A stretch of 64,000 nucleotides of DNA from contig JARFIY010000341.1 in the NCBI GenBank assembly GCA_036346155.1, positions 7,325,001 to 7,389,000 on the forward strand, in the 5' to 3' direction. The stretch is from Sinelater perroti. Lineage: Eukaryota; Arthropoda; Insecta; Coleoptera; Elateridae. Numbering within the stretch: position 1 is the first letter of the stretch; each line of letters starts with the position of its first letter. Shown here one piece after another: positions 46,880 to 58,524 of this stretch. A program made the position numbers and the translations under genes. Under the pieces are notes generated by a model. The model had not been told where the DNA came from and did no database searches. It saw only the letters and a list, made by a program, of their open reading frames with translations.

Positions 46880-48021
46880 ATAGGTCTAGTAAAAAGAAAT
46901 CCATTATTTTTCCAATAGATGGCTTTAATAAATTGTATCTTGCGCTCTAAAAGTCCGATCGACTTACACTAGATGGCGTTAGAAAGCTGACATTTCTTAC
47001 TAAAAAAAACTTATTTAACAGTTTTGTAAATGGTTGACTCAGTTTGGTTTGAGCTCACGTCAAAGATCGACACCAGCAAAGAGAAAATACGTTATATTTT
47101 ACAGTTTTTTTTCTTCGATAAAGGTGAAAACGCAAGCCAGGCGGCTGAAAATCTAAATAGTGTTTATGGTTCTGATACTGTAACAGCCAATCAAGCGCAG
47201 TTTTGATTTCGTCGATTCCGTTCCGGTAATTTCGATGTCAAAGATGCACCACGTTCTAGAAAGTCAATTGTCCAAAGTGTGGATGAAATCATGGGAATGA
47301 CCGAGTTCAACCATCATATAAGCACTGTTTCTCTATCTGTAAATCGCTGCTGAATCGCAATAAAGTCGACTCATTTCTCGTTTCTGAAGCGGATGGTGAC
47401 TGGAGATCAAAAGTGGATTATTTACGACAACCTCAAGCGAAACGATCGTGGTCAAAGCGCGGTGAGCTGGCGCAAACTGTGGCCAAGCCAGGATTGATTG
47501 CCAGGAAGGTTTTGCTGTGCGTTTGGTGGGATTACCAAGGAACCATATACTATGAGCTGCTCCCCTACGGACAAACTCTTAATTCGAACCTGTACTGTGA
47601 ACAATTGGACAGTTTGAATGACAGGACTAGGACAGGAATTGTGTTTCATCAAGACAACGCCAGGCCACACACATCGATAGCGACTCGCCAGAAGGTCCGG
47701 GAGCTTGGTTGGGAGGTTTTTATGCATCCACCTTATAGTCCGGACCTGGCACCAAGTGATTACAACCTGTTTCAGTCCATGGCAAACTATTTTGCTGGTG
47801 AAAAATTTGCCTCAAGGAGGCTTGTGAAAATTGACTGTCCCAGTTTTTTGCCAATAGGGGCAAGCGTTTCTATGAGAGAAGTATAATGGAATTACCTTCA
47901 AAATGTCAACAAGTTATCGTACAAACGGCCTATATTTGACCTAAATCGGTTCATTCTAAGTATGTTAAATAAAACCTTGAATTTCATGCAAAAATAATGG
48001 ATTTCTTTTTGATAGACCTAT
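46880..48021 (+). mobile_element. Mariner, about 1.14 kb, nested in the mariner-like element
   Basis: Near-perfect TIRs ATAGGTCTAGTAAAAAGAAA and, inverted, ATAGGTCTATCAAAAAGAAA continue to CCATTATTTTT. TA flanks both sides; the match extends a few bases further, so the ends may shift slightly. The transposase starts MVDSVWFELTSKIDTSKEKI at 47030. The best-kept part (47413-47880) has RSWSKRGELAQTVAKPGLIA, KVLLCVWWDYQGTIYYELLP, IVFHQDNARPHTSIATRQKV and PPYSPDLAPSDYNLFQSMAN, with 34 residues between the last two Asp. Frameshifts are present before 47413 and after 47880. Wording resembles the Hsmar2/irritans-type mariners (inferred). Confidence 0.93.
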
Positions 48022-48057
48022 TATAATGTTTTGTTTTACACAGTTTTGAAAGTCATG

Positions 48058-48910
48058 CTAGGTAAGTGGCGCCTCCATTGTCAATATACTGAATAAGACG
48101 ATTTCTAGCGTGAGCCATGACCCTACCAGCATAGCAGCGGACCAATTTCTGCCCGGATGTTGGCCTTCAGCTCTTGTAGGGTCCGTAGACGGGATTTCAA
48201 AAAACCACAAAAAAATCGCAAGGGGCCAAATCGGAGGAACGGGCTGGCCACTCCAAGTTCCCCTTATTGAGATGAGGCGCTCCGGGAGGTGTTCCCTGAA
48301 CGCAGCCATTGATGTCCTTGAAGTGTGAGCTGTTGCTCCGTCCTGTTGGAACCAAATGTCTAATTCATCAAGTCATGGAAAAAAATTCCTCCAGCATGTT
48401 CACACCACACTATGATTTTAGGTGAATGTAAAGGCCTTTGATGCAATTCTCAGGGATTAGTGTCAGTCCAGTAGCGCATGTTCTGCTTGTTGACGCTCCA
48501 CTCAAGTGAAAATGAGCTTCATCACTGAAAAAAACAATTGCGTCCTCAAGAACGTTTTCGAGAAGTGCCTCACATGCATTCCTCCGAGAATTGAAGTCCC
48601 GTTCTGAAAGTTCCTGCACAGTCGCCAACTTGTAGGGACGGCAATGAAGGCCATCGTAAAGAATTCGCCTCACTGAACGATCGGAAAGTCCATGTTTGCG
48701 CGCAGAATGCCGTGAAGATTGCAAGAAGCTCTCACTGTCTCAATGTTCTGAGGTGATCTGATGCGCCGAGTTCTCCAGTTCTTCGTCTTGTCGCACTCCC
48801 GGTTTGTCTGAACGTAGATTTCGGAAGGTGCACTGGACTGCGATGACAGAACATCCGTTTGAAAAGTGGGCCTCGACAGCAAACGCACGCTCCTCACTGT
48901 TCCAACGCAT
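48058..48910 (-). pseudogene. Mariner-like transposase (DUF4817-type), broken
   Basis: Starts MRWNSEERAFAVEAHFSNGC at 48910. Then come RKHGLSDRSVRRILYDGLHC, RPYKLATVQELSERDFNSRR, VFFSDEAHFHLSGAS (first catalytic Asp), FREHLPERLISIRG, WPARSSDLAPCDFFVVF and NRLIQYIDNGGATYLA, across frames. The segment between HLSG and REHLP is shortened, with the second Asp block missing. The small ORFs printed from this region in other frames are its shadows. It belongs to the same clade as the fragment at 1-625. Confidence 0.9.
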
Positions 48911-49028
48911 GATGGCAACTCACAGGGGTGGGAAATAAAATTTTAGAACCACGCCTCTTGAATGAGACCTCTCCCGCTCAACTACGATCCCTACAGCCTG
49001 AAAGGAGGTCATGTTGACGCACCCTGTA

Positions 49029-50539
49029 CTATCACACATAGTCATCTCATGTAAAGGCATCGTATCAGTTAGAAATATAGGAAATCTGCCTTATTCGGTG
49101 GCTGGTCAATATGCGTTTTTTTATATGTAGGACGGCTGCAATCGGTTAAATTGTTACATATCCTGAGAGGGAAAAGTATAAATTTGTAAAAATCCAGGTT
49201 CAAAATTTCCAAAAGTTTCTGATATACGGAGATATCAGCACATGACTGGCCGAAAGGATACGGATCTCAGCTTATAGAATACTCTGAATGTAATTTTAAT
49301 AGTTTCTAATTTAAAACTCAACACTGGGAAAAACAAACCTTAACATCCATCTATTTCCGTGTTCCATTTGTTGAGTTTCGATCTTACCAGGTGTCTATGG
49401 ATAGTCTTACTTTAATTATATCATTCTCTTCACTACTCTGGTGCTTCCTTTGAATCCATTTGTTCTGTTTCCTGTATGTTATTATAATACCCGGCATTGA
49501 TCTCAAAGGTCGTTGCGTAACTTGTAATTTCATTGTTATTTGTTTTGAGATGGTCCATGTCTATGCTCTACATGTCAAGACAGGAAAAATACATTGATGC
49601 AAGACTTTAATTCGTAGATGGATAGAGTAAATAACTTTGATAATTTTGATAGTTTATGTGGTTTTATAATTGATGTATGTGTACAGATAAGCAAAGAAGG
49701 AGTTTTATTTTGGTTTTTTAATTATAAAAAAAAGTAAAAAATAGACGATGTCTGGCTTCTATGATACTCAACAATGGGACTTATACAGGATGACAATTCT
49801 ACTTCTAGTATGGTGACGTAGACGTGCTCTTAACATTGAAACAGGGATTTAATGTGAAAGGTAAACCTAATAATAAATTAAATACAATCGAACGGCATTG
49901 AATAAATTTTTGTCCGTTCTGGGAAAATTGGCGTCGGCTGAGTAGACCCTATGCGCTTGCAGAAAGCATCGAGTCCAGAAAAGCTTATTTTATTTCAAAA
50001 ACCAGAAGTCATCACTAACAGCTTTGCTTACGTGGTAGTTTCCTGTCAATAAAACCGAGCAATAAAATGAATACCAATTTACTAGTAAATCCTAATTAGA
50101 TGACTAAAAAACATTGAGGGGTTTCGGCGTCACTTCTTAGCGCTGATCTTTAAAAGCTTAACCTATTATTCCTATCTGCGGGATTGAATTTTTATAACAG
50201 CTGAACGCACAGAGTACAAGAAATAAACTTTCAGCGTTTTTCCTACAAAAAAACTACCAACACTTTGTATTGAACATATGAGGATATTTTCCATTTTTAA
50301 TAAATCTACATATAGAGAAAATTTTCCATTTCTACATCCGTGTAAATAGATATTTGCACTGGGAAGCGCGTAATGTTACTAATATTTGTTTGTGATACCA
50401 ATAAACAAACTAGTATATAATGATAACAGGACGTCAAGTGTACTTCCGCTTAGATTAAACAAGTGGAAACTTTTCAGAAGCTACCTGCACAAAAACTGAT
50501 ATTTTCAGATCAAAGTGGTCCCAAACCATTTTATTTAAA
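49029..50539. other. AT-rich DNA, no gene seen
   Basis: No coding motif, TIR pair or tandem repeat could be supported. Confidence 0.45.
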
Positions 50540-51140
50540 TGATACGATTTGATGCCACCCTGTATGATAAAGGTCTTCTAAATTGTACAGCTAAGTAATA
50601 TTTCAGGAACCCAAAGAGGATTGGAATCTCAAAAGGCAAGTCTGCCTATATCGGTAGTTCTTTCTAAAGTCTTTTTAACGGTGTGCAATCGCGCCTTATG
50701 CTGAACGAAAATGACCTTCCTTTTTCCCTTGTCGATATAGGACTTTTCTACGTGCCACTAAAGCGCATCGTGTAGCTGCTGGTAATGCACGGTACTTATC
50801 GGTTGATCGAGTGGTAGCAACTCATACGTAGTGTACGCTGCCGCACTGACCCCACCATACACATCGCAATATCTTCCTGACATATAAGAAATATTTTTTC
50901 TTAAATCTGGAGAACAACGTAGAAATTATTCTCGACTGTATGTGTGAGGCCTTCTTTGTGAATCCTTCCCTGTTTATACAAACGTTCAAAAATAGCTTTA
51001 CATGTTACTCCCAGTTGCTATGCGAGTTCTGAATGCATGCGATAGCAGTCCTCTGCTAAATCATAATCATAAAGGTCAAAATTTTCAATCTTAAATCATC
51101 GAAACTGCTTCTTGTAAATAAAGGAAATGATTATCGCAAT
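50540..51140 (-). pseudogene. Mariner-related transposase remnant
   Basis: Minus-strand pieces: LAEDCYRMHSELA, QLGVTCKAIFERLYKQGRIH (second helix-turn-helix), YELLPLDQPISTVHYQQLHD (family YELL..GxTI...YxxQL) and, beyond a frameshift, KKVIF with a decayed HDNARPH region. A CACCCTGTATGA end lies at 50557-50575. The rest of the DDE domain is absent. The wording fits a mauritiana-like mariner, but decay is heavy. Confidence 0.6.
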
Positions 51141-52130
51141 AATTGTTTGCCTCACGACATTGCTTTCACTAATTTTTTTAGGTTATGTTGGTACAAACAC
51201 CTCTTGTAGTGCGTTGTAAAGATGATAGGTGGCGCTCCTCTATAACTACAGTAAAACACGATGTATAAATTTCTATTTCTATCATCAGTTGAAGTTAGGA
51301 GCCAAGAATTAAGTTGAGCTCTTAATATAAATAAACTCATTTATGTAAAAGATTACAAGTTACAAACGTTTTTTGTCATACAATTATCCTTATATTAAAC
51401 ATGCGTTGTTTTGTTTGTTATTATAATTGATACTTACTTCAGTTTAAGCACATACCGATATTTCAGTGTGCAATACAGACAAATTTCTTCTATAGTAAAA
51501 ACTATTCAGAACATCGCTATTAAGATAAACATCCAATTTCTTAATTGCCTAAGCAGGGTGATCTATTAATACTTTGGCGCAATAACTGTGACATACACGG
51601 TAAAGCCTTTCAGCGATAAACAGAGAATCTCTCCAAGCTTAAATTTATAGCAGAAACTATTGTGCACTAGTAGTTTTATCCGCTGGTAAGTAATTGGATT
51701 AATATGACATTTAGTGGTAAATTGAAATTTCTTCAACTTACAATTTTTATAAATGCGAGTCTCTTGTAACAGTGCAACGAGGATTTCTTACAAAATACTC
51801 AACAAATGCACATACAGACAAAATAGTATATGTGTGATACACCAAATTCAAGGATTTGACTGCTTGTGGAATGTAAAACAAACATCTGGCACACAAAGCA
51901 CTATACTGGAGCCCCCAGAAGTAATCATATTGAGTAGTGGTCAACTATCGGATGTAGTTTAAGCAAAAGACTCCATGTGAAACGGTACTGGATACTGTTC
52001 ATTATGATTTCTGCGGGTACTTCCAAGACCAAATAGAAAAATACGGTTTTGCTGAAAAAATATGATATGATAATGATATATTGTAAGACAAACCACCAAA
52101 GTTTACTCATTTTAGGCAGTTCTGGTAAAA
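51141..52130. other. AT-rich DNA, no gene seen
   Basis: No supported feature. Confidence 0.45.
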
Positions 52131-52362
52131 CACGTCTATTATTCAAATAGATGCGATCGGTGTTATGGTGCATCGTCTGGTTGGTTCGCGGGTTATACCG
52201 AGGCGTACCACACCGTGGTCGGAGTTCAGGGACCCCTGACTTTTCAGAAGAAACTCTTCTAAAAATTTGCGGTTGTGGACGAAACGTCAAGAGTTTCCGA
52301 ACTCCGATCACAGTGTGGTATACCTCGCTATAACACGAAAACCAACCACACGTCTATTATTC
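52131..52362. repeat. Foldback (inverted-repeat) element flanked by 14-bp direct repeats
   Basis: Two arms of about 65 bp (about 52176-52242 and 52279-52349) are inverted copies sharing TGGTTGGTT, GGTTATA/GTTATAGCGAGG, ACCACAC and TCGGAGTTC, with a loop of about 35 bp. The direct repeat CACGTCTATTATTC occurs at 52131-52144 and 52349-52362 and looks like a target-site duplication. The left side has about 30 bp outside the arm. GC content exceeds that of the flanks. No coding capacity; class unknown (MITE-like or hairpin-type). Confidence 0.7.
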
Positions 52363-54389
52363 TCTTAGAGTAGATGTCGTTTGAGTTATTTCCTCGTGTA
52401 AAGGGTATGGCCTGTTTCTCTTTGTTGGACAAAAGTTTCATTTTTCAAGCACATACAGGAGCCTTGTTATATCTCCACTCAGTGCGCAACTTTCTAGTTG
52501 TTGCATTGGATATGCTTCTGATAATGATTCTCCTAGTCTTCTGTGGCGTATGTAATTTTCTTATAGGATTATATTCACAGATTATGTGTTTGTGCCCCTC
52601 TTGCTACGCTATTTTGGCAGAGTTAGGAATGCTGTTATCAATCGTAAGACGTAGAGATATGTATGGAAAAACTGGAATACAGAATTGATGTTTGTGGCGT
52701 CTCTAAAGAAGCATAAAAGAGAGGGTTTCTTACCAACTTCATGAGCCTTTCTGCTGTATTTATAATTGTAATTACGTTATCTAATTCTGAAACCTCAAAG
52801 GTATTTATAAATAACCTTGTATATATAGAGGCAAAATCTTATGTAGATACTCCCAAAATGACTCCCACAGATTATAGACCTTCATAATGAATCTATGGAT
52901 CACAGAAAAATGCATATAAAAACAAAACAGTGAAAAGAATCAAAAAGAAGAGGAGCAAGTAGTAGACCACGTCAATAAATTGGCTTAATACTTCACTGGT
53001 TACATAGCACACTAGAAAAGTTTTGCAGCATACGGTTAATTTTCATAATCTTTCAAAATACCTTCGACTTCACTCTCTGTGGTCCTATATTTAACAAAAC
53101 CCACTTGTTCAATTAATTTTTCATATTTATCCGGGGATCTGGGTGTATTTGTCATCCTATAACATTAGAAGGTTCTTGGCGTTAATAATATTTGTTTTGA
53201 GTATTATTGGGTACATCTTAAAAATAAAGCCAGGTTCCACCATCTGTTACGATCCTGTTGGCATGGCGAGTTTTTTATTTTCAAAGTTATAGGGCACATT
53301 GCGGTAGTATAGCACACATCGTGCAATTTGCTAGTTGGACAAATTGGTTTGATTCTCACTCATTTAATTTGGAGGTGCATAAGTGCATTTTTATCTAGCG
53401 ATAAGTTAAACGTCTCTTGGATACAAGTATTTTCATGAAAGCAGCGATGTTCTTTTCGTGGCATCCTGAACTCGGAGTGTCTTCCAGATCAAAAGTTCCC
53501 TCTCGAAACTACCTAGATATAAACAATCGCCTCCAAGCAGAGGTGTGATTTCTTCCAAATACTGATCAATACTCAAATCGCGTGCAATATTTTCTGATAT
53601 ACCGCTTTAACCAAGATGATACAGCAAGTTCTTTCAACTAATACGGAGAGGTTTTTTCACCAGCTACAGTGCAAGTTTTAAATTGCTTCAATGCACTTGA
53701 TCTCCCCACAACGTGCAATCATCACTTGTTGCATATTGTAAAGCATTGGTGTGTAGGGAATTCAAATAATTGAAACTGTAATTGTGTCGCAAATTGAAAT
53801 GCATGCCCAGTGCGTGTGTAAAAATATAGTACCACGTAACGCCACCAGGTAGAATTGCTGGAACGCTGAAAAAGAATGGCAACGAATCATTCGTGCAGTA
53901 TTGCGAGTGAAGTTGTGAACAAAGTAGAAAACAATAAAAGCAAATAAGCGGTGTGTTTTTTTGGAAGAAGAAAGTGATTGCTTTGTTTTTTAAAAAACAA
54001 TAAGTTGCAATACTGTATTTTAGTGAATATTGAATTTTAAAGGCGGCAAGGGTATCCGAAAAATGCACGCAAACCCGAAGTTACCTAACCTGTGTCCGAT
54101 TTGATAAGTGTAAATAGGTTAATCACATTCTAAGAACTGACAGGTGCAACAGTTCGTTTACATATCATCCACGAACATTTGAATATTACAAAAGTTTATG
54201 TGCGATGGTTTCTCCATACTCTCACTGCTCGGTAGAAGTGTAAGGTATGGTAATTGGTGTTGCACCTATACATCGTCATTGAATGACGGAAAAGAAAAGC
54301 TGGAAAAAGTCACGACCATAATTATCTTTTAGAAGCAGGAGGAAATTCTTTAGATGGCTTAGCCAACTCCTCCCCCCTCTCACCATGAA
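52363..54389. other. Region with no supported gene
   Basis: Open frames of 104 codons (52374-52688, plus) and 126 codons (53688-54068, minus) are hydrophobic or Phe-rich and lack recognisable domains. A minus-strand stretch at 53080-53300 reads YEKLIEQVGFVKYRTTESEV, protein-like, but could not be assigned. Confidence 0.4.
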
Positions 54390-54625
54390 GGTAATGTCAG
54401 TAAGGAAGTGTTATAAGAAGTATTAAAGCGACTCTGATGAAGTATTCAGCAAAATCGTCATGAATAATGGAAACGCGTTGCTTTAACATGACAATGCGCT
54501 ATCACATTTTAGTTGTCAGACCGTTGTCACCCTCCAGGCTTTTGGACATGACGTGCTGCCTCACGCTCTATATTTACCAGATCTTGTATTTGTAGCAACG
54601 TTATGTAAACTACTGAAGTAATGGT
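54390..54625 (+). pseudogene. Short mariner DDE fragment
   Basis: Reads HDNALSHFSCQTVVTLQAFG and HDVLPHALYLPDL across about 54490-54590. This corresponds to the mariner HDNARPH...TL..LG.(D/E)VLPHPPYSPDL block. Nothing else of the gene is visible. Confidence 0.55.
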
Positions 54626-55216
54626 AAGAGTGAATAGACATTTAAGAGAAATACACCATTTCTTTTTTCAACTGTAGTTCCGATTGTTTTTAAGATCCTC
54701 ATTATATTCTAGATTGTAATGAACTTCAATCAAACCTTTAACTCATACCAAGAATTCTCTTCTCTATGTTACACGAACTTTTAAAACTGTAAATAAATTA
54801 ATTAATATTTAATCATATTTTCACACGTCGGACTGAGCAGGCCTCTAAACAGAAAATACAGTGTAATTGCCGTAATTCCTGCAAATTCCTCTTTCTTGCA
54901 TCATTGATGATCACGACTCATTACGCAGCGTTGTTAACATCGCCTACTTCCTGCTCGGTAAATCAGGATCTTGCTCCTGATAACATTTCAATAAAACCTT
55001 AATCCTCCCTGTTACAAACGCCGTTTGTAACACACTACGCCGACTTCACATTGTAGTCGACATTTTGAAATTTCTTATACCTATCTAGTTTTAGTAGCCT
55101 CCAAATAAGCTAATTTTACGCCAGTTTTGTGTTTCTTTCCGCGCCCGTTCGTTCTTGTATTATGTCCATATGCCTTGCATCATTTATCTTTCCTCTGCTT
55201 TCATTCTGAGCTGCAA
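54626..55216. other. AT-rich DNA, no gene seen
   Basis: No supported feature. Confidence 0.4.
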
Positions 55217-55504
55217 ATGTTGTTTCAGCCTTCATTATTCGCTGTCCTTATTGCCTCAGTAGTTTCGAGTGCCGATAGCCTGCAGAATCAAATAACATTC
55301 GACGAACGAGTCAACTATATAATAAGATCCATCATTAGAAGTTTAGAAGAAATCGAATCATCCTTCCGAAGAAGCTGTTTTGGGCAGGCAACTGCCTCCA
55401 AATTATTTTTCTTGAATTTACTACTTTCCAATTTGCTTTCATTTGAAATAGGGGACATCTCTAATCTGTTTATGTTACCTTCTCTCTACCTATTTCTTTC
55501 CTAG
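55217..55504 (+). CDS. Possible small secreted protein or first coding exon (uncertain)
   Basis: From an internal ATG at 55217 the frame gives MLFQPSLFAVLIASVVSSAD, a plausible signal peptide. Then come SLQNQITFDERVNYIIRSII and RSLEEIESSFRR, a likely amphipathic helix. After that the reading becomes Leu/Phe-rich (about 55400 on), as if past a lost exon border, and stops at 55504. A longer frame from 55127 exists, but the internal start gives the better signal peptide. No clear GT donor and no neighbouring exon were found. No transposon similarity was recognised. Confidence 0.25.
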   Translation: MLFQPSLFAVLIASVVSSADSLQNQITFDERVNYIIRSIIRSLEEIESSFRRSCFGQATASKLFFLNLLLSNLLSFEIGDISNLFMLPSLYLFLS

Positions 55505-55639
55505 TTAAAACGCTTTTGGTTTGTAGATTTTTTAATCATTTTTAAATTCAAGTACCATTTTAAATGTTCCGTAATTGAAGCACTTTTTAAAACCGAGAGT
55601 AATCACCGAGAGCTACACTAAGAAGCAAGAAGGTGCAGT

Positions 55640-56420
55640 CTGCCTCAAGTGGACAAGGTCTTCGATAAGGTGCACAATAGCCTAGTGTACAAAATGGTCT
55701 CTACTGTAATCCCGCTTATCCGGTTCTTCTTCTCCGGAAGGAAATCCTGTATCAAGTTCGGTGGCGTGAGGTCATCAGAGAGATGATCCTGAGCCAGCGT
55801 TTCCCAAAAATCCGCCCTGCTTCCGACGCTCTTCAATATTTACGTCCGAGACATGACGAACATGTCCTCCACAACACTGACTACATTTTGATGCTCCACA
55901 CAGCTCACTGAGGAGATTATCCGTCACAAAGGTACTTCAAGAGGAACTGGGACCTTTTGGAAGATTGAGAATCAACGTTCGGAAGAGCTGTTCTCCAACA
56001 GAAGACTACTGGCGGGAACCACCTCAGAGTGACTTTGGACTAAAAATTGACCTGGAGAACTCACGCGGTGAATAAGACAAAAACCTCCAACAAGCTGACA
56101 AGCTATAAGTCGATCATCCGGCTTATAATGAAGCATGTTTCAGTTTATGGATAGACTACAAAACTCAACATTTACATCTCTAGGTCATGTAAAACAGAGA
56201 TCTATGATCAGTTTTCTGTGCTCCGGGGTTTGTTAGAAACTACGAGCCTTCACAAAGAGGCGGACATGGAAATAATACAGGAGTGATTCTTCCACAGACC
56301 TCAACAGCTACGAGAGCGTATAGGGCCACAGTTATTCCTCAATAGCCTCTATCAATATGAAGTCGACAGAGGAGTCTACCATAAACGCTCAAAGACCATA
56401 ATTCCTACGTGAGACAGCAC
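55640..56420 (+). pseudogene. Jockey/R1-like reverse transcriptase fragment, broken
   Basis: Pieces in several frames: VDKVFDKVHNSLVYKMVSTV (motif A region), FFFSGRKSCIKFGGVRSSE, PTLFNIYVRDMTNMSS (after the usual VPQGS, here decayed), and a thumb-like LLAGTTSE stretch. The tail reads LRERIGPQLFLNSLYQYEVD. The active-site FADD is unreadable. Order and wording fit a Jockey/R1-type LINE. Stops occur every few dozen codons. Confidence 0.6.
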
Positions 56421-57289
56421 GGAGACGGCCTATATGGCTTTCCAAAATCCTACAACAGGTCATATCAAAAGGACTGAGGTTAGGGGCTCGTGAACTTCAA
56501 CGCTTATTAAAGATATTTTTCACCTTTGCTTGCTTTTACAAAACTTTCAACAGTGCAACGAGGTTTTTAATTAAGATAAAATATTCACGTTTGAGGAGCA
56601 AACAAAATTAAAACGATCAAAGTTATTTTAACTTCAAAAAATGCATGTTGTGCGACAACTATACGTAGTTGCAAGCCGCTTGCCCATGTTTAAGTCTTGC
56701 ATTACAATCTTAATTCTTATACGTGGCACCAATTGACATTGTCACCATGTCTATAATTTATATTTAATATTACCCTCTACAACTGCCTATACAAAATTCT
56801 TGTCTTTTAAGCTCGTCATTTTTTATGCTGTGCCAGATGCCTAAGTGTACTCCATCAAACGGTTTCGTATCCAAACGAAACATATCAATATCTTGCCTAT
56901 AAAAAATGTACTTCACTATTTGCTTAGTTATAGAATGCACTATAAACTAATGCAAAACTCCTTTTTATTTAGACTAAACACACGTAGGTGTAAACACCAT
57001 TTTGATGTCATTGTAAAAAATGCGACATTTGCCCTAAGATAACCTGGCGCAAGTTTAAGAGATAAAGAAGCAACTAAATTATTAAAATTTTCCGTAAAAC
57101 TTCCAAAATATTGTCTGCGTACCATATCCGAATCTTATTCTTTATAGAAGATAAAGTTATTCAACCAATCCTACACAATCCAGCGCCTGAAATACTGAAA
57201 TAACATTTCATCAAATTAAAAATAGTTCTATTTGAACGCTAAAAAAGTTCCTTCTAAAGTTCCTATTTAAAAACTGATAAAAAAGTTAT
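56421..57289. other. AT-rich DNA, no gene seen
   Basis: No supported feature. Confidence 0.4.
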
Positions 57290-57655
57290 TTCAGTCCGAT
57301 CTGGAGGCTGCCCACAAATGGGGTAAGCAGTAGTAATACAAAACCCATGCCTGGGTGTTTCTTGCTTTGTGGGTTAGAACAGAGTCTTGTTGGAACACGT
57401 ACTCCCGGTCAACTACCACCTCCTTTAGCCAGGGCTTGACGACTATCTCCAGCACGTTGATACAGCTGTCAGCGGTGACCTTCAGACCTTTCCCAAAGAA
57501 ATGGAACCCCATGACATCTCTTTTACTACTCACCAGCTCCAGTACCATCATAGAGGCGAGGAACTTTAAATGCATAACAGTAGCCACTTCAGAGACATTT
57601 TGGAAGTTCCAACGGTCATTTTGGCGATTAATCTTCCTGTCCTAGAAGAAGTTAC
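57290..57655 (-). pseudogene. Tc1/mariner-superfamily DDE transposase fragment
   Basis: Minus strand: RKINRQNDRWNFQNVSEVAT, LKFLASMMVLELVSSKRDVM, KGLKVTADSCINVLEIVVKP, REYVFQQDSVLTHKARNTQA, then a decayed LPHLWAASRSD. The family has MVFG.V, FF..GL.V, V..VVKPW and YVFQQDSAPxHKA (catalytic Asp), then NLWPPSSPDLNPLDYY. This is the central DDE block of a widespread invertebrate Tc1-superfamily group. The N-terminus is absent, and the element stops at the right-hand catalytic motif. Confidence 0.8.
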
Positions 57656-58524
57656 TCTTGTTCGAAAAGAACTTAGAAGACCAGTTACTCTTGATGTCGT
57701 TCAGCATAGAACTTCCTGTCAACTTTGTTTTTCCTAGTCAACGGTTGCAGTTCGTGCTTAGACTGTCGTCTCAATTAGTGGACGCGTGCTAGCTGGTCAA
57801 ATTCTAATTGCTATACCTGTCAACTTTGGTCTTTTCTATAGCTCGACGACCCTGCAAGATTCTCAACTGCACTAGTCTAGAGGCTGATCCTGTCTCCTTT
57901 ACAGCGAAATAATAGTGGTACGGCCAATGAGTATCAATACTCTTATTGAACAAAATTCTATATTTTGGCTATACCATCAACTTGGGTCTTTTTATAGTCT
58001 CGATGACCCTGTACAAGATTCAAAGTTCAACTATTGAATTATGTAGTGATTTGAATAGGACTTATATCAAATGAGTCACTACACAAAAATTATTTACCTA
58101 TAAGCCACATGAATATCACAATACTTGTTGATTACGCACCATCAAAAGATTTATTTTTAAAATATATATTAAATATTTATTAAAGTAAAAAGCAAAAAAT
58201 TTTCAAAGCTTCAACCTGCGAATCCGAAATCAAGATAAAAAATGGGTACCTCACTTTCCCAGTGGCAAGAATGAGGCAAGAAACTAAAAATTAAAATCTA
58301 AAAATGTTTCGAACAAATTAATATTTTTGTAACTTGAATACTCAATATGTTATTATTACGGAAAAATCATAAGAGTTGACTCCAATTGATCTCAATTCTC
58401 ATATTTTTTAAAAATTAACAATGTATTCGAAATATTTGCATTTTTCGACAGTTCCAGAATAACAGTATTTATGTCATTTTTATGCATAAAGCTTAAATTC
58501 CACTAGTTGGTTTTCGTTATTTCT
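57656..58524. other. Non-coding stretch with short direct repeats
   Basis: Holds the repeat pair annotated at 57809-58040. The remainder is AT-rich with no gene. Confidence 0.5.
57809..58040. repeat. Diverged direct repeat, two to three units of about 70 bp
   Basis: 57809-57880 (GCTATACCTGTCAACTTTGG ... CGACGACCCTGCAAGATTC) matches 57967-58040 (GCTATACCATCAACTTGGGT ... CGATGACCCTGTACAAGATT). A shorter related piece lies at 57713-57745. Unit spacing is about 155 bp. Non-coding. Confidence 0.65.

Larger units (their letters stand above)
46790..49026 (-). mobile_element. Mariner-like element (DUF4817-type) containing a nested mariner
   Basis: TIRs CAGGGTGCGGCAACATAACT and, inverted, CAGGGTGCGTCAACATGACC are flanked by TA (46788-46789 and 49027-49028). 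Subtracting the nested mariner leaves about 1.09 kb. The transposase gene is on the minus strand. The nested element interrupts the region between the 3' end of that gene and the left TIR. Confidence 0.93.

Noticed and set aside
52374..52688. 104-codon ORF with hydrophobic segments, considered as a chemoreceptor exon
   Set aside because: No recognisable receptor motif and no supporting neighbours.
53080..53300. Minus-strand protein-like reading YEKLIEQVGFVKYRTTESEV and a weak TDGGTWLYF
   Set aside because: Could not be placed in any family; stops nearby.
53688..54068. 126-codon minus-strand ORF
   Set aside because: Low-complexity Phe/Cys-rich reading with no domain.
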